Assembly: GCA_044375455.1 (NCBI GenBank) | Contig: JBILMQ010000222.1 | Span: 1 to 6,142 of the forward strand | Source of the DNA: JBEIHX01 sp044375455 | Lineage (GTDB): Bacteria > Pseudomonadota > Alphaproteobacteria > Caulobacterales > Aquidulcibacteraceae | Direction of reading: 5' to 3' | Length of the DNA stretch: 6,142 nt | Shown here: in pieces, positions 1 to 5,898 of the stretch | Layout: every line of letters starts with the position of its first letter | Numbering within the stretch: position 1 is the stretch's first letter | Translations under genes and position numbers: made by a program | Notes under the pieces: model-generated | What the model saw: only the letters and a program-made list of their open reading frames with translations | Told to the model about the DNA's origin: nothing | Database searches by the model: none

Positions 1-51
1 ACCACCCAGGTATTGTCGGATATCGGGCGTCCTGTTCTGATGGCGCGGTGA
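1..51 (+). CDS. C-terminal end of a probable universal stress protein (UspA family), partial
   Basis: Only the last 16 codons are inside the window, reading TTQVLSDIGRPVLMAR and then TGA at 49-51. The ending, a short helix (T-x-x-V-L) followed by a G-R-PVLM-A-R strand, is how UspA-domain proteins commonly finish (typically VTxxVLxxxPVPVLxxR), where the last strand lies beside the nucleotide-binding core. Universal stress proteins are cytoplasmic, often bind ATP, and are induced by starvation, low oxygen or other stress. The TGA overlaps the GTG start of the downstream ATPase in the string GTGA, so the two genes are probably co-transcribed and translationally coupled. With only 16 residues the family call is tentative; the reading frame and the overlap are clear. 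Confidence 0.55.
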   Translation, partial: TTQVLSDIGRPVLMAR

Positions 52-2606
52 CCCAAGGCGGCGAGCGCGAACGCGCGACAGAGACGAAGACAGAGACCCG
101 GACGGAGACAGGCGCACAAGGCCTGACCTCAGCGCAGGCTCGTGCGCTCAGCGCCCGGGATGGGCCAAACGATATCGCCCCGCCCCGCCGCTCTGTCTGG
201 ACAGAGGCGCTCTTTGAGGCTGCGCGAGAGCCAATGTTCTTGCTGCTCATGGCCGGTGCAGCTCTTTACATCACCTTCGGCGACCTCGGCGAGGGCCTGA
301 TTCTGGGAGCCTTTGCAGCGGCGTCCAGCGTGATCGCCGTAACACAGAACATCCGCAGCGCCCGCGCTCTGGCGGCTCTGCGGGCGCTGGCTGCGCCAAT
401 GGCGCATGTGGTGCGTGACGGCGAAGTCAGCCTGATCCCCGCCCGCGATGTCGTGCGCGGCGATCTCCTGGTCCTGGAACCAGGCGCACGGATCGCCGCA
501 GATGCGCGCATTGTGTCCGCCAGCGCGTTGAGCGTCGACGAGTCGATCCTGACGGGCGAAAGCGCGCCTGTGCTGAAAAGCGCAGATGGAGATACCCTGC
601 TCTACGCTGGGACGCTCTGCGTGCAGGGGCGCGGATTGTGCGAAGTCGTTGCAATCGGGATGTCCACCCGCTTCGGCCAGATTGGCGTGGCGGTCTCTGA
701 GGCTGACGAGCCTCCCAGCCCGATGCGTCAGGCGATTGATCGCCTGACACGTCAGACAGGCGTTGCAGCCGCTGGCGCCTGCCTCCTCGCATTCGCTGTG
801 GGCCTTGTCATGCTTGAGAATGCGCGCGCCGCAGCATTGCAGGCCATCGCACTCGCAATGGCGCTGATTCCAGAAGAATTCCCCATGGCGTTTGCAGCCT
901 TCATGGCCCTCGGCTCTGTGCGCTTGGCCAAGGTTGGCGTTCTCGCACGCCGGGCGCGGGCGATCGAAACCCTTGGGGCTGCAAATGTCTTGTGCATCGA
1001 TAAAACCGGCACGCTGACCGAAAACCGAATGACCGTCCGTCAGCTGATTACGCCGGAAACCGATATCGTAGTTGACGGCCCCCCCAAGCCCTTACCGGAG
1101 CCCTGTCACCGCCTCATCGAATACGCCAACCTGGCGTCCGCCCCGCTTTCGCCGGATCCGATGGACCAGGCGGTCCACCGCCTTGCGCAAGGGCCTGCAA
1201 TCGACCCCGGACATCACCACGGCGATTGGGTGCTGGCGCGCGAATATGAACTGCAGCCGGGATTTCTGGCTCTGTCACATGTCTGGCGGACAGCGCAAGG
1301 AGACTTCGTCCTTGCTGCGAAAGGTGCGCCAGAGGCGATCCTGACGCTCACACGGGAGGACGGCGCATGCGCTCACTGGGTGAGCGAACAGGTCGCAGGC
1401 ATGGCCGCCAAGGGGTTGCGGGTGCTCGCGGTCGCAGCCGGCCGCGCGCCGCCTGGGCCGCTGCCCACCCGGGCGCAAGATCTTACATTTGAGTTTGTCG
1501 GGCTCGTGGGCTTTCTCGATCCGCTGCGCCCAGAAGCAAGAAGCGCGGTCGCGGCGGCGCGCGCAGCGGGCGTTCGCGTCGTCATGCTGACGGGCGATTA
1601 TCCAGCAACAGCGGACGCCATCGCACGCGAGGCTGGCCTCGACAGACAGGCAGCGCCCCTGAGTGGTGCAGACGTCGCGCTTATGTCGCCGCACGATCTT
1701 GAAGTCGCACTGGGACATGTCAGCGTATTCGCCCGCATCCAGCCAACGCAGAAGCTTTCAATCATCAAGGCGTTTGTCGCCCGCGGCGATGTCGCGGCAA
1801 TGACCGGCGACGGGGTCAACGATGCGCCTGCACTTGAAGCCGCCCATATCGGGGTGGCCATGGGAGGACAGCGCGCCAGCGATGTTGCGCGTGAGGCCGC
1901 AGACCTCATCCTGCTCAAAGACAGCCTCACCCATCTGATCGACGCCATCCGCCAGGGGCGTCGTGTGTTCGACAACTTGCGCAAGGCATTGATCTATATC
2001 CTCGCTGTCCATGTCCCAATAGCACTGGGCATCCTTGTTCCCCTGCTGGCCGGTCTGCCGCCCCTGTTTGCCCCAATCCATGTCGCGTTGCTCGAGTTGA
2101 CGATCGATCCGACCTGCGCCCTGGCGCTTGAAAGCGAGCCCGCCGAACCGGATGCGATGACGCGCCCGGCCCGTGACCGTGCTGCACCTCTTCTTGGCAT
2201 GCGACATCTCGCCTGGGCTCTCGCAATCGGCGCGGCGCTCGCTGCAGGCGTTCTTAGCGTGTACCTGTGGGGCCTTTCCACATACGGCGAAGCCGCTGCA
2301 CGAGGCCTCGCCATGACGACCTTGATGGCAGGCAACCTTACGCTGGTTCCAGTGGCGGGGCGCCTGCGCCCAGGACTGCCCAGCCTTTTTGCCGCGCACC
2401 GGCGTAGCTTTTGGGTGATCGCTTGCCTCGGCGTGGCGGTGATCATGGCCGCCTGGGGCTTGCCATCGGTCACACGCTGGTTCGGCTTCGCACGCGCCCC
2501 AGCAGAAACCATTCTGGCTGCCGGCGCCATCGGCGTCGCCATCGTGGCGGCGTTCGACGTGGCCAAGCGGATTCCTCAAGTAACCCGGCTCCTGTCAAAA
2601 AATTAG
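48..2606 (+). CDS. P-type cation-transporting ATPase (P2-like, HAD-IC family), complete
   Basis: This is an integral-membrane pump that couples ATP hydrolysis to cation transport through a phospho-aspartate intermediate. At 852 residues it is the usual length for P2-type pumps. In order: a hydrophilic N-terminus with a TETKTETRTET run (11-21); a cation-ATPase N-domain (about 26-46); M1-M2 (62-100); an actuator domain with TGES (169-172); M3-M4 (237-290) with IPEEFP (274-279); the phosphorylation motif DKTGTLT with Asp318; a nucleotide-binding domain with KGAPE (425-429); DPLRPE (491-496); LTGDYPATA (514-522); the hinge TGDGVNDAPA (586-595); and M5-M10 (about 641-841). All catalytic motifs are intact. 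M4 and M6 (LELTIDPTC, 682-690) resemble Ca2+-type pumps, but M5 has HVPI (655-658) where SERCA has its Ca2+ ligands Asn768 and Glu771, so the ion is uncertain. There is no N-terminal heavy-metal-binding domain and no CPC motif, which argues against a P1B metal pump. The GTG start is chosen from the 4-base overlap with the upstream stop; no strong ribosome-binding site is visible. The frame is open to the window edge, so a longer form is not formally excluded. Confidence 0.93.
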   Translation: MTQGGERERATETKTETRTETGAQGLTSAQARALSARDGPNDIAPPRRSVWTEALFEAAREPMFLLLMAGAALYITFGDLGEGLILGAFAAASSVIAVTQNIRSARALAALRALAAPMAHVVRDGEVSLIPARDVVRGDLLVLEPGARIAADARIVSASALSVDESILTGESAPVLKSADGDTLLYAGTLCVQGRGLCEVVAIGMSTRFGQIGVAVSEADEPPSPMRQAIDRLTRQTGVAAAGACLLAFAVGLVMLENARAAALQAIALAMALIPEEFPMAFAAFMALGSVRLAKVGVLARRARAIETLGAANVLCIDKTGTLTENRMTVRQLITPETDIVVDGPPKPLPEPCHRLIEYANLASAPLSPDPMDQAVHRLAQGPAIDPGHHHGDWVLAREYELQPGFLALSHVWRTAQGDFVLAAKGAPEAILTLTREDGACAHWVSEQVAGMAAKGLRVLAVAAGRAPPGPLPTRAQDLTFEFVGLVGFLDPLRPEARSAVAAARAAGVRVVMLTGDYPATADAIAREAGLDRQAAPLSGADVALMSPHDLEVALGHVSVFARIQPTQKLSIIKAFVARGDVAAMTGDGVNDAPALEAAHIGVAMGGQRASDVAREAADLILLKDSLTHLIDAIRQGRRVFDNLRKALIYILAVHVPIALGILVPLLAGLPPLFAPIHVALLELTIDPTCALALESEPAEPDAMTRPARDRAAPLLGMRHLAWALAIGAALAAGVLSVYLWGLSTYGEAAARGLAMTTLMAGNLTLVPVAGRLRPGLPSLFAAHRRSFWVIACLGVAVIMAAWGLPSVTRWFGFARAPAETILAAGAIGVAIVAAFDVAKRIPQVTRLLSKN

Positions 2607-2634
2607 GGCGGCGCATCGAACTGATGCGCCGCCC
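2597..2634 (-). terminator. Strong intrinsic terminator, chiefly for the minus-strand hsp20 gene
   Basis: Arms GGGCGGCGCATC (2606-2617) and GATGCGCCGCCC (2623-2634) form a perfect 12-bp stem with the 5-base loop GAACT. On the minus strand the stem is followed by TAATTTTTTG (the six A's at 2597-2602 on the plus strand), which makes a classical rho-independent terminator 41 bases after the Hsp20 stop. On the plus strand no T-run follows, so for the ATPase mRNA it is more likely a weak stop or a 3'-end protecting hairpin. The first stem base is the last base of the ATPase stop codon TAG, and the T-run lies inside the ATPase's last codons. A smaller GACCG/CGGTC hairpin (2641-2660) lies between this stem and the Hsp20 stop. 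Confidence 0.85.
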
Positions 2635-2674
2635 AGCGCCGACCGACATGACATGCGGTCCGCTCCGACAGATC

Positions 2675-3178
2675 CTATTGGGGAACGGCAGTTTCCTTTC
2701 CAGGTCTGCTGATCGCGATTTTCCGCTCGACCGGCCTGGGCGCTGCAGGCTTGGCGATGGCGATGCTCAAAACACCCTTGTCGAAAGATGCATGAATGCT
2801 GTCCGCAGACGGCTCAAATCGAAGAGGAAGCTGACGCATGAACATGCCATATCGCCGTTCGGCGACATGCACGTTCTTTTCATCCCGGTTCTTTTCCTCT
2901 TTTTTCTCCCCCTTGATGCGGAGCACATTTTCCAGAAGGCTTATCTCGACATCGCCCGGGTCAACACCAGCCAACTCGACAGTGATATGCAATTCTCCAT
3001 CTGTTTCGCTGACATCAATTCGTGGCGCCAGCATCGCTGTGTCGGCGCCGCTCCATATGCTGCGCCCGCGCGCCACTTCGTCGAGCATCCGATCCATGTC
3101 CGGCATGGCGGGAAACCAGTCGTCAAATGCACGGGGAAACCGCGTAAACACAGTCGGAATAAGCGAGCGTGCCGCCAT
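2675..3178 (-). CDS. Small heat-shock protein, Hsp20/alpha-crystallin family
   Basis: This is an ATP-independent cytoplasmic holdase that binds unfolding proteins and keeps them refoldable by the DnaK/ClpB system. The 167-residue product has a variable N-terminal arm (1-50) with FxRFPRAFDDWFPAM at 11-25, an alpha-crystallin domain (about 52-145) that starts at PRIDVSETDGELHITVELAGV, a charged lysine/glutamate loop (91-102), the conserved GVLSIAIAK strand (135-143), and a C-terminal I-x-I motif (I154-A-I156) of the kind that docks neighbouring dimers in the oligomer. The reading frame extends 27 codons further upstream to an ATG at 3259, but that extension is Arg-rich and family-unlike. The chosen ATG at 3178 has a good AAGGA site six bases upstream and gives a normal family length. 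The gene is convergent with the ATPase and ends at a strong terminator, so it is probably its own transcription unit. Heat or stress induction is likely from the family; no clear sigma-32-type promoter was seen. Confidence 0.92.
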   Translation of the reverse strand: MAARSLIPTVFTRFPRAFDDWFPAMPDMDRMLDEVARGRSIWSGADTAMLAPRIDVSETDGELHITVELAGVDPGDVEISLLENVLRIKGEKKEEKNRDEKNVHVAERRYGMFMRQLPLRFEPSADSIHASFDKGVLSIAIAKPAAPRPVERKIAISRPGKETAVPQ

Positions 3179-3184
3179 GACTTG

Positions 3185-3189
3185 TCCTT
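3185..3189 (-). promoter_or_regulatory. Ribosome-binding site that fixes the Hsp20 start
   Basis: On the minus strand this reads AAGGA, within GGAAAGGAC, six bases before the ATG at 3178. It supports the 167-residue form over the 194-residue one starting at 3259. Confidence 0.75.
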
Positions 3190-3200
3190 TCCACACCTGA

Positions 3201-3223
3201 GGGGCTCTTCGAGTGTTCGCCCC
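3201..3223 (-). repeat. Hairpin in the hsp20 leader, just upstream of the ribosome-binding site
   Basis: Arms GGGGC and GCCCC (5 bp) enclose a 13-base loop, ending 11 bases upstream of the AAGGA site on the minus strand. The stem does not itself pair with the ribosome-binding site. An alternative pairing of ACAC in the loop with GTGT (3192-3195) would reach its edge. Small heat-shock genes of alphaproteobacteria often carry RNA thermometers here (ROSE type), but the hallmark U-U/C-G-C-U anti-ribosome-binding element was not found. Confidence 0.35.
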
Positions 3224-3255
3224 GTTGAGATGAACGTCAGGTCGGCGACGGCGCG

Positions 3256-3281
3256 CCATCGCGCTACAGTGCGGGCGATGG
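3256..3281. repeat. Inverted repeat, 7-bp arms, upstream of hsp20
   Basis: CCATCGC and GCGATGG flank a 12-base centre. It lies about 78-103 bases upstream of the hsp20 start, so it is either in the leader RNA or an operator-like site near the promoter. Its role is unknown. Confidence 0.35.
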
Positions 3282-3291
3282 GTGCAATGAA

Positions 3292-3316
3292 ACCGCTTTG
3301 GGGGGACTGAAGCGGT
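3292..3316. repeat. Inverted repeat, possible weak terminator of the minus-strand operon
   Basis: ACCGCTT and AAGCGGT (7 bp perfect) flank an 11-base loop that contains a run of six identical bases (C on the minus strand). On the minus strand the stem is followed by TTCATT, a poor T-run, about 102 bases after the nuclease stop codon. It could be a weak terminator for the operon or an operator for hsp20; the sequence does not decide. Confidence 0.4.
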
Positions 3317-3418
3317 CAGCTGCGCCGCCGCCGACTGAGCTTTGTCTACTGCTTTGACGCGCGGCGCGCGAGACGGTGGGTCTACGTACGGCCATTTGCT
3401 TAATCTGCGCCCCCGAGG

Positions 3419-5008
3419 TCAGGTCGCTCTGAGAGCGTCCTGCAGACGCGTCACCAGCGCCATGCGCGCAGGATCGTCGCGGGCGTCAGCAAGCGCGGCC
3501 TCAAGCTCCACCAGGAAGGCGGCGCGGGCGTTGTGCCAATCCAGACGCGCAGCTGCGTGCGGCGGCAAGCGCGGGCCTGCTGGAGGAACAGGCTGCGGCA
3601 GGACGCCTGGCGACAGCATGAAGGCATCGTCGATCTCCGGCGTGAACATTGATGCGCTGGACAGCCCCGCCGCCTTGAGAGCGTCCACCAAACCTGCGCT
3701 CTCAGCCGGCTCGCCATGCGTGATGAACACCCCGCCAGCAACAGGACCACGCGCCTTGGCCCAGGCGACAAGACCAGGCCCGTCGGCATGACCGGAGTAG
3801 ACTTCGACCTGACGAATACGTGCACGCACCGCAATTGTCTCGCCTTGAACCCGCACAGCGTCGCGTCCCTCGACAAGCAGACGCCCGAGCGTTCCCACTG
3901 CCTGGTAACCCGTCAGAAGCACACTTGCCTGCGGCCGCCACAACTGCCGCTTCAAATGATGCCGGATACGACCCGCATCACACATTCCGCTGGCGGCGAC
4001 GATCACGTGCCAACCCTCAACACGCTCGAGGGACCGGCTTTCACCGACACTTTCCAAGAAGTGGAGATGGCGCGCGCCTGCGATTGCCGCAAAGGCGTTT
4101 GCACCCGCGCCATCGCCCGGGGTGTGGTCGAGAAAGACGTCGGTGGCGCGGATCGCCAGCGGACTGTCAAGGAAGATCGGGCCCTCAGGGGCCAATCCCT
4201 CGGACATGACAGCGAGCAGATCGACGAGCAATTCCTGGGTGCGCTCAACGGCAAAAGCAGGAATCAGCAAGGGGCCGCCAGCACGGTGGGCTGCACGCAC
4301 TTCATCAGCAAGCGTGGCGCGGCGCTCAGCTGGCGTGAGGAGGGCGCGCGCACGCGCGCCATACGTGCTCTCAATAATCAGATGGTCAACCCCGCTCGGA
4401 CCTTGCGGATCGACGGAGAAATCGCGCCCGCCGGGGCCGAGATCTCCTGAAAACAGAAGGCGCTGAACGCTGGCGCCGCTTGTGACCTCGACCTCGACTG
4501 AGGCCGACCCGAGAATGTGACCAGCACGCCACCATCGGGCCCGCAGGCCCGCGGCGGGCGACATCCAGCGGTCGAAAGGCGCCTCACGGAACAATCTCAG
4601 CGCAGTTTCCGCATCCTGCGCGGTATAGATCGGGGTCACGACGTCTCTGGCCCGACGGCGCTGCCGACGGTTGAGCTGCTCGACCTCCATTTCCTGAATC
4701 TTGCCTGCATCCGGTAGCATAACCGCACACAGAGCGATTGTTTCGGGCGTTGCGTACACGTCGCCCTTGAAACCAGCGCGCATCGCCTTGGGAATGAGGC
4801 CAGCGTGATCGAGATGAGCGTGGGTGAGGAGAATTGCATCAAGCCGACCGGGATCAAACGGAAACGCTCCGTAGTTGAGCGCCTTCAACGTTTTTGGTCC
4901 CTGAAACAGGCCGCAATCGATCAAGACGTCCGCGTCCGGCGTGGTCAGCCGGAAAGCTGCACCGGTGACGCACCCAGCCGCGCCGTGGAAAGCAAGGCGC
5001 ACGCTCAT
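3419..5008 (-). CDS. Metallo-beta-lactamase/beta-CASP nuclease (CPSF-type RNA exonuclease family)
   Basis: This is a zinc-dependent nuclease of the family that contains CPSF-73 and bacterial TTHA0252; members cut or degrade RNA in the cytoplasm. The 529-residue product has the full motif set: motif 1 in VLIDCG (D31), motif 2 LTHAHLDHAG (H63, H65, D67, H68), motif 3 GHILGSAS (H164), motif 4 FSGDLG (D189), beta-CASP motif A IESTYG (E213), then VAASGMCDAGRIRHH (337-351), motif B YSGHAD (H407) and motif C THGEP (H431). Every metal-binding and catalytic position is present, so it should be active. The C-terminal 60 or so residues (after about 470) are a proline-rich linker and a helical tail (488-527); there is no KH domain. 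The ATG overlaps the PRPP-synthetase-like gene's stop by four bases (ATGA), and a GAGGT site lies six bases upstream, so the start is firm. RNA is the likely substrate from the family; specificity is unknown. Confidence 0.92.
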   Translation of the reverse strand: MSVRLAFHGAAGCVTGAAFRLTTPDADVLIDCGLFQGPKTLKALNYGAFPFDPGRLDAILLTHAHLDHAGLIPKAMRAGFKGDVYATPETIALCAVMLPDAGKIQEMEVEQLNRRQRRRARDVVTPIYTAQDAETALRLFREAPFDRWMSPAAGLRARWWRAGHILGSASVEVEVTSGASVQRLLFSGDLGPGGRDFSVDPQGPSGVDHLIIESTYGARARALLTPAERRATLADEVRAAHRAGGPLLIPAFAVERTQELLVDLLAVMSEGLAPEGPIFLDSPLAIRATDVFLDHTPGDGAGANAFAAIAGARHLHFLESVGESRSLERVEGWHVIVAASGMCDAGRIRHHLKRQLWRPQASVLLTGYQAVGTLGRLLVEGRDAVRVQGETIAVRARIRQVEVYSGHADGPGLVAWAKARGPVAGGVFITHGEPAESAGLVDALKAAGLSSASMFTPEIDDAFMLSPGVLPQPVPPAGPRLPPHAAARLDWHNARAAFLVELEAALADARDDPARMALVTRLQDALRAT

Positions 5009-5898
5009 GGACTGACCTCATCGCAAAGAGCTCGAGCCAGAACGCCCGCAAGCGCGATGCGGTTTGTGGCGTGAGCGACGGAATCACAGGAGGCAATCTC
5101 GGCGGCGCCGGTGCAGATCAGCGCCCAGCGCGCGACATCCGTAAACAAGGCATGCGTGACCACCACGCTGCGACGTCCCGCGCCGAGTTGCGCCAGAGCG
5201 AGCAAGGCGGCGCGCATGGTGGCGCCGCCTGAGCATATATCGTCAATCAGCACACATGGCTTGCCGGCGACAAGCGCGGGCGGCGGGGGGACAAGGCGCA
5301 CGAGGTGATCGCTGCAGCGCGACTTCTCAAATGTCGTCCACGGCCTGTGCAGAAGGTCAGCAAGTCCCTGCGTCCAGGCGGCGCTTTCCCGATCCGGACC
5401 GATGATCACCGCATGCCCGATTGCAGGATCGCCACGCAGATAGTCCGCAATGGCGGGAGCAGCCGACACCACATCGGCGCGCTTGGCAGGTACGGCGCCT
5501 CTCAGGCGGGCGGTCCGGTGGAGGTGCGGGTCGACGCTGACCACCCTATCAAACGCCGTCGCAAGAAGATTGCCGGCGACATGCTGGCTCAACGCCTCGC
5601 CAGGGGCAAACACCGCATCCTGGCGCATGTATCCAAGGTAGGGCGCAACGAGCACCACCCGTCTGGCGCCGCTGCGCCGCAGAGCGTCAGCAGCAAGCAG
5701 CACCTCAATGATGCGCTCATTTGGCCGATCCAGGCTGCGATAAACGATGGCGGTGTCACAGTCGCTGCACGCCGTCACCCGGCTTTCACCGTCGGGAAAT
5801 CGATGCACCTGGATGACCCCGGTCGGCGCGCCGAGAGCTACAGCAAGGCGCTCGGCAGGCGCACGATCCTCCGCAAAGCGCCACACCCGCGCCCGCAT
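5005..5898 (-). CDS. Divergent ribose-phosphate diphosphokinase (PRPP synthetase) homologue
   Basis: Canonical family members transfer pyrophosphate from ATP to ribose 5-phosphate, making PRPP for nucleotide synthesis and salvage in the cytoplasm. The 297-residue protein is slightly shorter than housekeeping Prs (about 315). Visible motifs: HRFPDGES (32-39), APYLGYMRQDAVFAPGEALS (85-104, the ATP-site region), DPHLHR (123-128, Mg-binding histidine region), GPDRESAAW (167-175), the flexible-loop K-x-R in FEKSRCSD (K192, R194), and the PRPP loop VLIDDICSGGATM (216-228). The PYLGYMRQD and GPDxES versions are closer to archaeal-like or accessory PRPP synthetases than to E. coli Prs. The loop has DDICSGGAT where DDxxxTGGT is usual. 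Its ATG shares one base with the stop of the phosphorylase gene upstream, behind a GGGGGAG site (5903-5909), and its own stop overlaps the nuclease start. It is probably a second, specialised enzyme rather than the cell's main Prs; the exact substrate is uncertain. Confidence 0.85.
   Translation of the reverse strand: MRARVWRFAEDRAPAERLAVALGAPTGVIQVHRFPDGESRVTACSDCDTAIVYRSLDRPNERIIEVLLAADALRRSGARRVVLVAPYLGYMRQDAVFAPGEALSQHVAGNLLATAFDRVVSVDPHLHRTARLRGAVPAKRADVVSAAPAIADYLRGDPAIGHAVIIGPDRESAAWTQGLADLLHRPWTTFEKSRCSDHLVRLVPPPPALVAGKPCVLIDDICSGGATMRAALLALAQLGAGRRSVVVTHALFTDVARWALICTGAAEIASCDSVAHATNRIALAGVLARALCDEVSP
5015..5019 (-). promoter_or_regulatory. Ribosome-binding site of the beta-CASP nuclease gene, inside the preceding gene
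   Basis: On the minus strand this reads GAGGT, six bases before the ATG at 5008 and within the last codons of the PRPP-synthetase-like gene. Together with the ATGA overlap it indicates translational coupling. Confidence 0.65.

Larger units (their letters stand above)
3179..3418. other. Intergenic region between the beta-CASP nuclease gene and hsp20, with three inverted repeats
   Basis: This 240-base stretch holds the hsp20 leader and promoter and the 3' end of the upstream operon. No convincing gene lies in it. Reading toward hsp20 there are three short inverted repeats (3316-3292, 3281-3256, 3223-3201), listed separately. Nothing matches a CTTGAAA...CCCCAT-type heat-shock promoter well. A TTGCAC (3284-3289, minus strand) followed 15 bases later by TAGCGC is only a poor sigma-70-like candidate. 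The stretch 3317-3418 shows nothing recognisable beyond GC-rich sequence. Confidence 0.6.

Noticed and set aside
1758..2579. Minus-strand open frame of 273 codons inside the ATPase gene
   Set aside because: It lies wholly antisense to conserved P-type ATPase motifs and its protein is low-complexity and unlike any known family.
2641..2660. GACCG/CGGTC inverted repeat with a GACAT direct repeat in its loop
   Set aside because: Only a 5-bp stem with a 10-base loop, adjacent to a much stronger terminator; noted with the terminator but not given a function.
3179..3259. 27-codon N-terminal extension of Hsp20 starting at 3259
   Set aside because: It is Arg-rich, family-unlike and lacks a good ribosome-binding site, whereas the internal ATG at 3178 has AAGGA at the right distance.
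3269..3289. TTGCAC...TAGCGC as a promoter for hsp20 (minus strand)
   Set aside because: The spacing is 15 bases and the -10 is poor; a sigma-32-like CACCCAT nearby lacks a matching -35. Too weak to list as a promoter.
2411..3310. Plus-strand open frame of 299 codons crossing the ATPase end and the whole hsp20 gene
   Set aside because: It is antisense to the well-supported Hsp20 gene and out of frame with the ATPase, has Arg/His-rich composition, no family resemblance and no ribosome-binding site. It is a shadow of GC-rich coding sequence.
3342..3358. TTGTC...TTGAC pair resembling half an FNR/CRP-type site
   Set aside because: The halves are direct, not inverted, and do not match the TTGAT-N4-ATCAA pattern, so no FNR site is claimed.
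3716..4450. Plus-strand frame of 244 codons opposite the beta-CASP nuclease
   Set aside because: It is antisense to the nuclease catalytic motifs and has no recognisable domain.
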